Shown here: positions 1 through 11,420 of the stretch, one piece after another
Position numbering within the stretch: the first letter of the stretch is position 1
Layout: each line of letters begins with the position of its first letter
From: Papiliotrema nemorosa
Lineage: Eukaryota; Basidiomycota; Tremellomycetes; Tremellales; Rhynchogastremaceae
Reading direction: 5' to 3'
DNA: 64,000 nt
Assembly: GCA_032158125.1 (NCBI GenBank)
Contig: JASKOT010000007.1
Span: 682,001 to 746,000, forward strand
Made by a program: the position numbers and the translations under genes
The notes under the pieces: model-generated
Database searches by the model: none
Told to the model about the DNA's origin: nothing
Seen by the model: only the letters and a program-made list of their open reading frames with translations

Positions 1-1356
1 TATAAGATGAGAAGAGGGAAGAAGTGGAAGAATGGGCAAGGAGGTAGTCTACCGGGGGGAATTGGTCCGAGGCGTCGTTCAGGGCTTCTCTTCTCTGCCA
101 GATCGCGGACTTCGCCTTTCGGAAGGATGGGTTATGGTCGCCTAGGGCGTATAGGGGAGTCCCATGGGACAGCGTGGAGAGGGCCAAATGCTCGTGCTTC
201 TCGGCAATCTACTCTCTCTGGCGAGAAGGGGCGAGAAGGAGTCGCCGTTGAACCACGCAGGACACCATAGAGCCGAGCATAGGGGTTCCATCTGGCTCAA
301 GACGGAGGTCACGGAGGTTTAGCTTAGCGCCGACACTCCTTGACGATCCGGATCAGAGTGTTTATTTGACAGACAGCGACCTCGTGGGGCGAGGTGCGAA
401 TGGCACGAGGAGACTTGTGCAGTGGGAGACCATTCAGGCCCTACATGCGCAACGAAAACTCTGTATAGGAGGCGACGTGGGTAACAGTAGACCAGCTACG
501 TGAAGATATGCCAGATTTGATCTCACGACCATTAGCTATTGGGATGCATGCCTGTATTCGAGCGTCTAATGCGACCTGGACGCAGCAGTCGATCAGCGTC
601 AGCATACATGCAGCTCTGCGACGAGTTGAGTGAGTGCAGAGTAGTTTACTTTATATGAGCACGGCGTCGAAGCACGTTTGCGAAATCCCCTTTGACAAGG
701 ATTCCACCTTCGCTCTGTCTACCTCTACTGATACAATTCTCTCCTGGTCGACTGAAACGACCCACTCCCTCTTGCAGGTTGTATCGGACAAGGCTTGGAC
801 ACGTTCGAGATGCTCGAAGCTGGTTCAGCGACATGTGGAATAGGTGACACGCTAATGGACGATAGTTCACTCCACATACTAGATTCCTCGATCCTCCTCA
901 CTCTCCCTGTATGACTCTTGATCGTCCACTATACCTACCGTATCGGACTACCCATTCCTGCAAACACACTACAAATGGCAAGTGAGATGGAACGTGCTGA
1001 TCATACGGGGAGAGTCTAAAATACACCCCCACAGCTGGACACCCATGGTCTGTTGTTGTGACTCTGCTTGGAACGTGCGTGAACGGTACTCATCACCCTT
1101 CCCCACTACAGTCACCTTCTCCATGTTGCCACTATACTCACTGTATCTATACCATCACTCGAGTATCTCTTACTGATCTATACTCATCTTGTGCATAGCC
1201 ATACCACCCCCAGCGGCCCACGACCAGGAACCTCGACACCGACACCGAGATCGACACGAGGACTCCACCTTCGCGTATCATTACCTGGACACAGCAGGCA
1301 CATCAATACCTCCCATCGATCACCGTTCACACTCCCTGACTCACGCTTGACCGGAA
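1..1356. other. Region without a recognisable gene; upstream of the glycosyltransferase
   Basis: Short open frames on both strands, but none gives a protein with recognisable composition, splice continuity or domains. The last 200 nt are C-rich and probably hold the promoter and 5' leader of the glycosyltransferase that begins at 1357. The far left end could be the tail of a gene cut by the window edge, but I see no coding signal that supports this. Confidence 0.5.
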
Positions 1357-3959
1357 ATGACGGGACGTAAAGCGCCCAGCACAACGACCCCAGGCGGGAC
1401 ATGGATGTTCACACCTCCTCTGACCCCTTCCACCCCTGCCCACTCTTCCCCTCTACGCATCAGTACTCTACCTCCCATATCTTCCGTCCATCTGGACACG
1501 TTCAGCTTGCCTCCGCCTATGGCAAAGTCGGACTTTGGTCTGACACCGATCGCGACTGCCCATCCGGATGGGTTGACGGATGAACAACGGGCAGAACTGG
1601 AGGAAGAGGCGAGGTTGCATGCCTGGAAGAGTGATATGACGCCTCAGGACAAGGGACAGCGGGTAGAATGGTTATCGAAAGGGAGGGGGAGGAGGGGTTT
1701 GAGGATAGTCATCGTCACTGGTGAGTCATTAACCTCGCCTCCACCTTCACTACCCCTTGATCCAAGCTGTGTGCATAGTGAAGCTGACGAGTAGAAAACT
1801 TCCTGCCTAAAGTCGACGGAGTGACACGGACACTGGCAAGACTTCTTGAACACCTCAAGAACGAAGGACACCAATGTATGCTCTTAGGTCCAGGATCCGC
1901 AGGGATGGAGACATATGCGGGTCATCCGCTAGTCGGGACGTTGGGCGTTCCACTGGTAGTGTATCCAGGCTTGAAGGTGAGCCCTCAAGTCGACTCCGAG
2001 TGTCACAATCTTACAATCAGCTCAACTTCCTTCGGCCGAGGTTTCTGCGGACGATCAAGGAATTTGTGAGTTATCCTCCTGAGAATTACGGTCCGCGCTG
2101 ACTGGAAGCAACCGGACGTCGTCCACTTTGTCGACCCAATCTGGTTAGGCGCTCAGACCCTCATTGCTATGGAGCTCGGCTGGGCCGGAGAGTGAGTACT
2201 GTCATCCGTCAAGTGTGCACACTAAACATTCAGACAATGGGTGACGGAAGATGGACCCGCCTTGGGGTCTGGAATCAACGGACCCATCGTGGCAAGCTAC
2301 CACACGTGAGTACCTCGCTCAAAGCTCTGGATGTTGGGCGGGGGGCTTCCAAGGTTGACCACACAGTAACCTCGCTACGTATGCGACATTGTTCGGAATG
2401 CCGTGGCTTGAGCCGATACTCTGGCGATTCCAATGTTGGCTCTACTCCAAGTAAGAGTCCCGCTGCGTTGAGGATCCAGAGCTGAAGCGTTCAGGACACT
2501 GATCACGCTCTGCCCTTCACCATCAACAAAACAAATGTTGCACTCGAACAACTTTCTCAAAGTCAATTTATGGCCTCGAGGAGTCGACCTTTCCCAATTC
2601 TCACCTACCAAACGATCTCCAACACTGCGGGCCGAGTGGGGCGTTGGACCTGCTCCTTCCTCTTCGCCTGTCAGCATTACGGAGCCGCTACGTGTCAAGG
2701 GAGTGAAGAGGTTACCGACCATACATGAAGATATGGGGATCCACTTCCAAGGTCGTAAAGCGAGTCTGCCCCTCACACCGCCCGAATCACCCGCGGTCGG
2801 TCCTGGAGAGGGCGCGGAGAGCGTGGAAGAGGTCATCTCCCTCTCACCATTGGTCAATGCGTTGGACAGTATATCAGAGCAAGAGCCATTGGTGGATCCC
2901 AGTCTACCTCGACGCGTTGTTCTCCTCTTTGTCGGGAGAATGTGAGTGATTCCATTCACACTGCCCTAGTTATAGCTAATGGCAGCTCTTGGGAGAAGAA
3001 TATCCATCTCCTGCTCAAAGCATACTCCCATCTCCCCTCTATTCTCCCACCCGGATCTCTTCCTAAATTAGTCTTTGTGGGTGATGGCCCCGCTCGAGCC
3101 GAGTTGTCGGGTATCTGCCAGACGAAGGGTTACGACGCGGTATTTATGAGTCAACGAGTGGGAGAAGACTTGGCTAGATGTTTCGCCTCTGCCGACGTGT
3201 TTGCCTTTCCTTCTTTCACCGAGGTGAGCCATAGGCTCTCACCAAAGTAACTGGCTTGCTGATGCTCAGACATTCGGTCAAGTCGTCCTGGAAGCTCTTG
3301 CTTCGGGCTTGGTGCGTTGCCTTGAAGCATTGTAAAGAGATTGAAGCTGACTTTCAGCCCGTGGTGGGCTTAGACGCAGAAGGGACGCGAGATTTAGTCC
3401 AAGACACACAGACTGGTCTCCTCCTGCCCCTTCCTTCAACCTCGGTCACTTGGCCCACCACTCTCAAAAATCCCTCTACGGCAATCTTTGACACTTGCGC
3501 GGTAGAATATGCCAAGTTGTTGGCTCGAGCAGTAACGGATCATGACCTCAGAACGGCCATGGGACAGAGGGCAGCTACGGAGGGTATAAAGGGGTTCACA
3601 TGGTGGGACGCCATGGAGAGCTGTGTGGATGGGTATCGAGAATCTATCCGGATCCACCGTCATTCCAACTCATCCGAAAAGGCGGCTGTTGCAGGAGCAG
3701 AAGAAGAAGGCGAGGGGAAGACTTCAAGGGTGAACAGGATGAACAGGGTGGTTTCGAGGAGTTTGGCACATCGGGATGCCAAGCGACCCGATACGAGGGA
3801 AACCATCTGGCACCTGAGTACGTCGACCATAACAAGGGACAGGAACATGACTGATGGATAGAAACATTGTTCAAGTTTTTGTTCATGCTTGGTTTGGTGT
3901 GGGTGGCATATCGAAGACATCTGGCCAGTTCAGCCACCACCCTTCCGATTTCGGCTTAA
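1357..3959 (+). CDS. GT4-family glycosyltransferase with C-terminal membrane anchor
   Basis: Predicted retaining GT-B glycosyltransferase using a nucleotide-sugar donor; closest in style to SQD2/GDP-mannose alpha-mannosyltransferase-like GT4 proteins. After an N-terminal extension of about 115 residues the exons give TENFLPKVDGVTRTLARLL (the usual GT4 opening loop), PDVVHFVDPIWLG, NGPIVASYHTN, WPRGVDLSQFSP and, in the C-terminal lobe, LFVGRISWEKN, FVGDGPAR and the donor-site stretch FPSFTETFGQVVLEALASGLPVV. About 90 low-complexity residues (around 2640-2930) separate the acceptor lobe from LFVGR. The last intron (3818-3861) leads to an exon ending at 3957-3959 that encodes the hydrophobic LFKFLFMLGLVWVAYRR, a likely tail anchor. 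At least seven introns. The first ATG of the open frame was taken as start. Acceptor and donor sugars cannot be read from sequence. Confidence 0.85.
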
Positions 3960-4204
3960 AAGGGATGAACTCTACCTCTGTCTAAAATCGTCGTCTCCAG
4001 GTTGTAACGAGTAATTTCATCACATGTTCGTCCATCTCCAGATCGAGTACTATTGTCACGACAGTGTAATGCTATGCATCGTAATGTGATGTGGAATGAT
4101 CACATGAAGAGAACGGCATGAAGATAAAATCGATCATCGAAAGATCTCAAATTACAGTGCTTGTCAATGCGCTCTTCTCATGAAGAGGTACGAGCCCCCC
4201 GTCC

Positions 4205-6666
4205 TTACATGCCCATCATGCCGAAGCCGCCAGCGTAGGCCATGGGCTTGACATCTGGATGAGGGACATTGACGAATTGTTCATACGTCAACTCTCCATC
4301 CGCCTTCATCCTCACCACCGCTCCCTGCTGATCAGCATTTCTCATCTCAGGCACCATATCGAGCAATGCAGGAGCAGAGGATGGGAACAGGGCGGTAGCA
4401 GATGGTGGAGATAGATGGTGACGGAGACATACCTTGTTACCTGTTTGATCGCAGTAATTCGGTGCGCTAAACACGGTGATACACAATCCACCTTGCTCAA
4501 TGGCATAACCTTCCTGTCGGACTTCATGCGAACGGATGATCGCTGTAATGCCGTTTGTCTCGCAGAATCGTTGTGTCACATCGGGCCCAAATGCCAATCC
4601 CACTCCCTGAAATTCAGCGACTTTCTTCACCGCTACCCCGGCGGAGACGTACCCTCTTCGAAGGCGATCGACCAGGTTGTTCCTGTGGATCCGTCCACAA
4701 CATCTCACACATGATCCCTTCTTGTCCAGGTTGCCGACCGTACCTCTCGACTTTACTTATCTCCTCCAAAGTCACACCGTCTTTGCTGACGGGGGGACCA
4801 CCGTGTACGACCAGATACCGCTTTTTACCCTCGGGCGAGAAGATGGCAGGGTGTGGGCCAGGAGATTTGTGTGATGAAGGAGGGAGAGAAGAGGTGAGGA
4901 GTGTAGCGAGGGGCACTGCCAGTCAGCTTGAGATTGACCGATGGTAGAGTGAACTGACGAGCAGTGAAAACATCAGCGAAGAGCTTGTATGTTTGTTCTC
5001 CGTGTTTGCTCTTGGCTTCTCCCTCAAAACCATACACCTTGTTCATGTCTGATGTCAGCCACCAGACCAATATCCCACAGTCTCGACTTACCATTTGTCT
5101 CGTGGTTACCTCTGTTGAGGAAGACTCGGTGTGGGTACAGCCATTTGTACGCAAACACTGTCAAAGCAACCTCGATAGACCAGCTGCCCCTGATCAATTA
5201 GCACAACATTCTGTGTCGCGTGTATTTGGACTGACCTGTCGACAAAGTCTCCGTTGAACACTATCATATGATCCTCTGATGGTGGTTTGATGATGGACAA
5301 GAGGTTACACAGGTCGTAGAATTGCTTTCACGTCAGCTTGTCCGCTCAGACATCAGTCTATCGAGCTCACTCCATGCGCTACCTGTCAGTATCACCATAT
5401 GGCAGATGCAAGGCTGGGACTCACTGTCACCAACAATGTCACAAGTCACTCCTTCCGGGACGACGACTTCCACCAGACTCTTCTCCTTCAACGCAATCTC
5501 CTTGACACCCAGGATAATCTCCCACGCTATCCTCTTGGAGACCTTGCCGCCCTTCTTGAAAGTCTCTATCATGCCATCCACAAACTCTTTTGTAGGTTGA
5601 TACCTCCCAGCCGGGTCTTCCGGGATGATAGGTAATGGGCAATCCGGTGCGATAGATGTGTCTAATTGACATGCGCCATTTTGGATGAGGGACAGACATC
5701 GTTCTGATGCCGTTTCGGTGTCGCCTACTGAGATGGCCTAATTATCAGCCAAAACGCCCTGACACCAATGAGTTCACATTGGGGAGAGAGAAGCGAAAGG
5801 AAAAGGAAATCCATGCGCACCTTTTCAAAAGCAATCCGTCTGATAAGTTTGACCGTAGCATCCAGCTGGTCCCTTGCAGCTCTGTTCCCCGGCTCAATAG
5901 CCAGCGCCTTTTTGAAATCCGGTACAGCGTCCGTTGGTCTGAGAATGGCCAAGTAAGAGTTTCCACGTCTATAGTATGCTTTGCCGTAGTTTTGATTGAT
6001 CTCAATTGCCTTGCCTGATGAGTCAGCTCAAGCCCAGCGCACTTTACACCGTCACGCGACCCCGAGATAGGGCACGAGAGGACGGACGACGGACTAGCGG
6101 TAGAAGTAGAGAGAAGAGCGCCTACTCACTAGCATCTGCGATTGCGGATCCATGCTCTTCTATCTTTGCCTTGGCCATCGCTCGGTTGTTCCATAATGTC
6201 GATTCTTTAGGGTTGAGCAAGATTGCCCGAGTGTACATCTCGATCGACCCATTGAAGTCTTTCGCTACGCGAATGAGCTTGCACACCCAAAGGATATTTA
6301 TGTGGTCTATTATAGATGAACTGTGACTCACCCGCGAAAGCCTTGTTGGCTTGAGCTTTCAACTCGATGGCCTGAGCTTCATCCTCCTTCGACACGACTT
6401 TATCCAGATCGACCTCTTCCTCCAACTGCCCATCGCTCGTCACTGCCATCAGTACATTCACACTATCGACTACACATACATGACAAGCCGGCGAGAGCTT
6501 TGGCGCTGAGCACGGGAGAAGGAAAGGGGGTGAGTTCATCATCCAACGACCCGTTACTTGGGGTTGTCCCGTCATAGCTACTCGAAGAGGCCGTCGAGCT
6601 GGAAGAGCCGGAAGAGGGGTTGATGATTGACCCGAGGGAGTCCACCAAGGTCTGTTCTATCGTCAT
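4205..6666 (-). CDS. PPT1: Serine/threonine protein phosphatase 5 (TPR-PPP type)
   Basis: Ser/Thr phosphatase of the PPP family with N-terminal TPRs, the Ppt1/PP5 architecture that acts with Hsp90. A Ser-rich N-terminus (about 60 residues) precedes TPR helices ([49 protein letters not shown]). The catalytic core holds all PPP motifs: GDTHGQ, GDFVDRG, RGNHE, VVHGG and RSHEVRQ, ending in SAPNYCD and a short [13 protein letters not shown] tail. The gene has many short introns. GDTHGQ exists only if an 8-nt microexon at 5371-5378 is spliced in, flanked by two 46-nt introns. The start is the ATG at 6666. Its 3' end faces the glycosyltransferase, 245 bp away. Confidence 0.92.
5371..5378 (-). other. 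PPT1: 8-nt microexon inside PPT1
   Basis: On the minus strand the upstream exon ends GGT GAC A at 5425, followed by GTGAGT. A 46-nt intron (5379-5424) ends in GGTAG. The exon CGCATGGA is followed by GTGAGC and a second 46-nt intron (5325-5370) ending in GAAAG, then CAA TTC TAC GAC. Joined, this reads G-D-T-H-G-Q-F-Y-D, the metal-binding motif of PPP phosphatases. Using the nearer ACAG acceptor instead (a 12-nt exon) shifts the frame and destroys the motif. Confidence 0.85.
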
Positions 6667-7213
6667 CTTGCCCGGATGTCGAGGTGATGATGAAGAATGG
6701 ATCTAAAGGGGATGAGTGGAAATTTCAGATTTCAAAGTTGTTGCAGGCACGCGTCAGCGGCAGCAGTAGTCCTCTGTCGATCATCTCAACGGCAATCCCT
6801 TATTTCAGTGCAGCAGTGGGAGCCAGGCAAGTCTGGAAAGAGCTAGCTGTATCCTTGGTTGACATCTGGCTCCACTTGACTCAACTGCACCCGCCCCCAT
6901 GAAGCACAGATGTCGCCGAGTGGCATACACCACCTCCAAGCACTTTGAACATGTGGCGGAAGTCAGACCTGGATGGGGGTAAACTCCATGCAACATGAAA
7001 CGTCGTCATAGGCGTCTGTCCTCTCTTTCAGCTTGATCGAATGCACTACTTTGTTCGTCTAGCTATGAGAAGCATTAAACGTGTCTTTCGCGAGCAGAGA
7101 AAATCGTCTCATACATATCGTGAGCGCTCGAGATCCTCCCCCTCACCTCTGGCCAGTCTGCCTGTGGCAATGCGGACGAAGTTGCAAGCTTCCGGTCTAC
7201 AGAGGACCTCGAT
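6667..7213. other. Intergenic region between PPT1 and the first tandem paralogue
   Basis: Divergent promoter space for PPT1 (minus) and the gene at 7214 (plus). Part of 7040-7213 may be a 5' exon of the plus-strand gene: its frame is open from 7126 after an in-frame TGA, and CTGGCCAG at about 7149-7156 looks like a 3' splice site. No other structure recognised. Confidence 0.4.
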
Positions 7214-8233
7214 ATGCCTGAAGATGATTCTGGCGCATACTTCTTGAGGGTCCCGGTCATTGGCTACCGATATCCGATCGAAATATGGGATGACTGGACA
7301 ATCGGGAAGCACCAATGTTTGTCTTCCCCGCATTCTGGACAGCAGGATGAGCCTGATGAGGTGGATTCAATCGAGGGTCAAGATATGAGCATGAGGGATA
7401 TGCACTCGGCGTTCAAGAATCCGATCACATTCCGTCACCCTGTTTTCCCTAGCATGGTGCTAGGCGATGACAATCACCATGAGGTTGCATGGCTCGCACA
7501 CGTCCAACACCCTTCGGAAGGGTGGAAAGTACCAGCCCAGGCGGATGCTTTGGACGGAGGAATGTTCGATCTCTGGGCGCATACCAACAAGCACAGAGGG
7601 ATCAACGTACGACTTTACTCGGAGTACGGGGACTCTGGTGCTCCTGTCATCTTATCTGATGGGATCACCATCCTCGTTCATTCCATGAGAGCGAGCCATC
7701 ATTCGTCGAATCCTCCTACGTTTCATCCAGCAGATGAGGTAGATACCAGCGGAGATCCCCACTACATCGCCGAAGCTGAATATTACTGTCATGGTGAGAT
7801 CGATCTGTCAACAAAGAAGGTCAAATCCCTCCCATCGGTCGTGGTGGACAAGGCGATCGTCACCCGCCAAACGTCCACAGACCACTTGGGAAGGGCAACT
7901 ATGACCTTCCAAAACATTGGTGAAGCATCTATCAACTTTCCCCTCGAGGCATTCGTCCAAGAGCAATCCACGTGGGTATCTGGGTTCGACTTGTCTGGTC
8001 CAGTGAATACAGCTCTGGCGATGCCGGCGGGTGAATTCGCGCTGAGAGAGGAGGAGGAAGGTATACACACCGTCAACATCATCCGAACAGGCTACCCTAT
8101 GAGCTCCAAGCCGACAGTAGCGTTGATAGAGCATCTCGTGGTGGATGAGAGAACAGAGGCGGATTTCCGCGAGGAGGTTGAGGAGGGTCTGAGATTAGGC
8201 CGCATGCCGTTGGGAGATTGGCGGTTTACCTGA
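7214..8233 (+). CDS. Conserved protein of unknown family, tandem paralogue 1
   Basis: Intronless from the ATG at 7214 to the TGA at 8231-8233, 339 residues. No known domain recognised and no signal peptide or membrane segment seen. It is clearly related to the next gene. Both contain a WxH-N-x2-RG-x-N motif, a PVxLSD loop, an SHH motif, E-x-EYYC/EFYC-x-G, (K)DxAIVTRQ, VQE, GE-x-AL, GIHxxNIxRxGY and a terminal EHLV-(8-12)-GDW stretch. Paired His/Cys residues (SHH, YYCHG) could bind metal, but that is speculation. The reading frame is open upstream to 7126 and a splice acceptor lies at about 7156, so a short 5' exon may be missing from this model. Confidence 0.65.
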   Translation: MPEDDSGAYFLRVPVIGYRYPIEIWDDWTIGKHQCLSSPHSGQQDEPDEVDSIEGQDMSMRDMHSAFKNPITFRHPVFPSMVLGDDNHHEVAWLAHVQHPSEGWKVPAQADALDGGMFDLWAHTNKHRGINVRLYSEYGDSGAPVILSDGITILVHSMRASHHSSNPPTFHPADEVDTSGDPHYIAEAEYYCHGEIDLSTKKVKSLPSVVVDKAIVTRQTSTDHLGRATMTFQNIGEASINFPLEAFVQEQSTWVSGFDLSGPVNTALAMPAGEFALREEEEGIHTVNIIRTGYPMSSKPTVALIEHLVVDERTEADFREEVEEGLRLGRMPLGDWRFT

Positions 8234-8961
8234 TATTCTGAGACCGGGCCTCCCAGCTGCCCGGTGTAGATAAACTACCCAGCTGATTGATCAAAGGGTG
8301 AACATGTAGGGATTTGACAACACATGTGAGAGTGCAGTCGGTGAGAAGAGGCAGTAAGGTTGGTCAGAGGTAAATTACCAACTTGGATGTGAGTGCAGTG
8401 ATCTCAAGCTGTCAAGATGTGGATTTGCACACCTATGCTGTACATAGGCACCTGTCATCTGTCAATTTCATCTTTGTAGCCTGATTTCTGCCTGCCTAGA
8501 GCCTACACCCGAGCCTGCACCGCCCTACAGCATCGTCATCAACGTGCTTTGGTACCGCAGGGAAGACTTCTCACCGTCATCCTCTCTCGACTGGACAAAC
8601 TGCTCGTCGAGGGTTCTCACAGTCGCTATACCTGACAGCTGGCGGAAATACGTCTACTGTAGAGCAGGAAGTGACTAGAGTTTTCCGCTTGCTCACGATA
8701 AACACGCCTCATCGCAAAAACGAGCACGAAATTTCGAGTTCCATATCTATCCTTTCTGAAGAACGGTACGGGTATAGTAGAGTACAATCTCAAAGCTCGA
8801 CGGCAAATGAAGAAAACCTTGAGACTGCTCGACATCATGGGCCCGACTGAAAACCATACTCAAACTGCGTCCACTCCAAACCACAGGCATCATTCCGATA
8901 CCCGGCTTCCCAGGTCGTGACCTTACGTCGACATCTTGCAGCAGTATGGAATGGATGGCCG
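8234..8961. other. Spacer between tandem paralogues
   Basis: About 700 bp between the two related genes. The downstream frame is closed by a TGA at 8848 and has acceptor-like CACAG (8882-8886) and CCCAG (8909-8913) sites, so the second paralogue may have a 5' exon here. No repeat or mobile-element remnant that would explain the duplication was seen. Confidence 0.4.
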
Positions 8962-9870
8962 ATGACATGTGCCGATCCGTCCGCACAAGTAATCGACCGT
9001 TTGTCAGATGCCACCCAAGCTGAGGAATCAACGACGTTGAAAGACGGTTACTTCCGATTCGGGTCTGTTCTTCAACGAGCAGATGTCACCTCGTCTACTT
9101 ATCTGCATGTTGATTGGCTCAATATCCTTCCAGATCCACCGGGCGGCTGGTGCAGTATCACTGAGACGCCTGTTGGCGGGGGCCAGCCGCTATCAGGGAG
9201 CAAATTCGACTACTGGGAACATATCAACGAAGTACGAGGAGCCAACTTCAGGATCACATCGCGGGAGCCAGTGGTCTTGTCAGATAACACAAAAATCCAC
9301 CCAACTACCATTAGATTCTCCCATCATACTTCTTATGACGCAGAACATTTTGAACTGGATGAGCAAAGAGACATGAGCCAGTCCGATGCCAGACTATACG
9401 TGACTGAGGTGGAGTTCTATTGTCCCGGGAGGATGAACCGCGATTCTATGAGAATCTACTCAAATCAAGAGGTCTGGAAGGACAGGGCGATTGTCACCCG
9501 GCAGCTTCTGAAAGACGACTTTGGCAACTCGGTGTTGTCCATTCAGATGCTCGGTGAGAAGTTTTCCCAACTCGGTGTTACAGATGTGGTACAAGAACAC
9601 ATATCGGATAATCCAGTCACCACTCTCACCGTCATGAGCGGTGGCGAATCGGCGTTGAAGGATTCAGAACAGGGTATACACGCCATCAACATCGTTCGAT
9701 CAGGGTACATGATGGACATTCTGCCATCTGTGGCGGCAGTTGAACACCTCGTCACGGACCTTGGAGACCCGGAAGCCTCTAGGTACGACGCCGAATGTCA
9801 GTTGCGGACTGGGCAAACGTTACCCCCCGGAGATTGGATTCACGTGCCAGAGGACAAGTTCACATTGTAG
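8962..9870 (+). CDS. Conserved protein of unknown family, tandem paralogue 2
   Basis: About 300 residues with no visible intron. It shares with the preceding gene, in the same order, DYWEHINEVRGANFR, PVVLSDNTKI, FSHH, VTEVEFYCPG, KDRAIVTRQ, VVQEHI, GGESAL, GIHAINIVRSGY, AAVEHLV and PPGDW. Overall identity looks moderate (roughly a third by eye), so this is an old rather than recent duplication. The first in-frame ATG is 8962. The frame stays open to 8851 without an ATG, so a 5' exon is possible. Function unknown. Confidence 0.62.
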   Translation: MTCADPSAQVIDRLSDATQAEESTTLKDGYFRFGSVLQRADVTSSTYLHVDWLNILPDPPGGWCSITETPVGGGQPLSGSKFDYWEHINEVRGANFRITSREPVVLSDNTKIHPTTIRFSHHTSYDAEHFELDEQRDMSQSDARLYVTEVEFYCPGRMNRDSMRIYSNQEVWKDRAIVTRQLLKDDFGNSVLSIQMLGEKFSQLGVTDVVQEHISDNPVTTLTVMSGGESALKDSEQGIHAINIVRSGYMMDILPSVAAVEHLVTDLGDPEASRYDAECQLRTGQTLPPGDWIHVPEDKFTL

Positions 9871-11420
9871 ACATCAAGGTCAAGCGTAGATCAGCGGAAG
9901 TGCGGATATGGGGTTCGAGAGTGATATCCATGAAACATAGACTGGGATTCTTCTAGAACGGTTCTTTGGGCGTGATCATCGTAGAATGATCATGATACGG
10001 ATCTTAAGCACATTCCAGTAAAGTCTTTCGGTTCAAACTTGCCGAATAACCCTGCCCATCACTACCCACACCCGTATGCAGCTACTCGGCATTGTCCGAT
10101 ATCGTGAAACGGATTCTCCCCGAAAGGCATTTGAAGCGATGATCACTCCATTCGACCGAACATCCTTTGTCTGTTTACCCCTCGCCACCTTTGACGAGGA
10201 TCCACCACGAGACCCCTTCCCGCCATCTGCGGGCGGATCGTGCGCGATCGTTTGGATTATCCCGTGGTGATCGGCTGGAATAATCTCGGAGCATACGAGA
10301 GGCCCGGCTGCTCACGCGGTTAAAACGTTGGGATCCCTGTGGACTCGCGTCGATCCATCCCTCTCTGTCATCTTTGTTTCTCGTTTGACTCGCCTCACGG
10401 GGCACAACTCGCAGGACCCCCTTTGACAGATCTTGGATCGTCAGTGAGGCCAGTCGTCAACGTCATTCACAAGGAGATCGTCCTTGGAGTACAGGTTAGT
10501 CCTAGTTTATCCGAGAGATAGTAGGACCACTCCTGATTTTGGCAAGCTCCATATCCTTCTTTTATTTTCCCCACCCCATACCCCTCACACTCACTCGTCA
10601 CCGTCACATATCGCACCGAACAAGCGTCAGTCCTCAAACGAGACGTCTTGGGCCAATCCTCCCTCCCTTGTGCATTCGGGTGAACTCGCATGCCCTCTGA
10701 GCTTTCATCCGGGCTCGGAACACCTCTGCTATCGCGAAGGCTTTCAGCTCATATAGCAAGACCCCCACACTGCCCTTTGATCCTCCTCATCCTTATCTCC
10801 GGCTGCCCATTCCCACCACCGACCTATTCAGCCTCAACCGAGGCAGAACACCCTCTCACCTCCTTCCTCCCTTTGTTTCCCGTCCCCTCTCACACCCCAA
10901 CAGAGACATCAACGCGTAACGCCTTCGCTCTGACGCCACTAGTGACATCCAACATTCCTATTTCTCCCTCCGATCGGTCGAAAGTCTTCTGACTATCCAC
11001 CGAAGGGAGAGTCGTTGTAGGATAGACCCATTCGCCGCTCCCCGCACTATAATCGGCAGTATCGGTTTTCGGCTCTACCCAGACCTTGGTCCTTCTTATT
11101 GATAACAGCGCATTCTCGACGTACCGATCCATTGTCCTTGGAACAGCACGACGTCAGGTTTGTCAGTACAATCTAGCCGCTTAAATCGGAATATCCTATA
11201 TTTTCCCAGTTCACGTTTTCACTCTCGACCATCACCCTCCTCTTGGAGCCGGCCATCCCACCCAGATTTCAGCATCAGAAGGGTGGACTCGTCAACCAGT
11301 CTGACTGCCGACCTCAAACCTCATTGAGAAAAATCGTGACAAGACGGGGTCCAGATTGGACATCCGCAGTTGACATCGTTTCCCTCCCGCGCCACTTGAT
11401 GCACCTGGACCGCGAAGATC
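9871..11420. other. 1.5-kb region without a supported gene; long leader of the next gene
   Basis: Only short, mutually overlapping open frames. The stretch around 10555-10910 is strongly pyrimidine-rich on the plus strand (many ccc/ctc/tttt runs), as in fungal promoters and 5' leaders. An ATG at 11243 opens a 72-codon upstream frame that overlaps the start of the next gene at 11421 in another frame and could act as a uORF. Confidence 0.4.
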
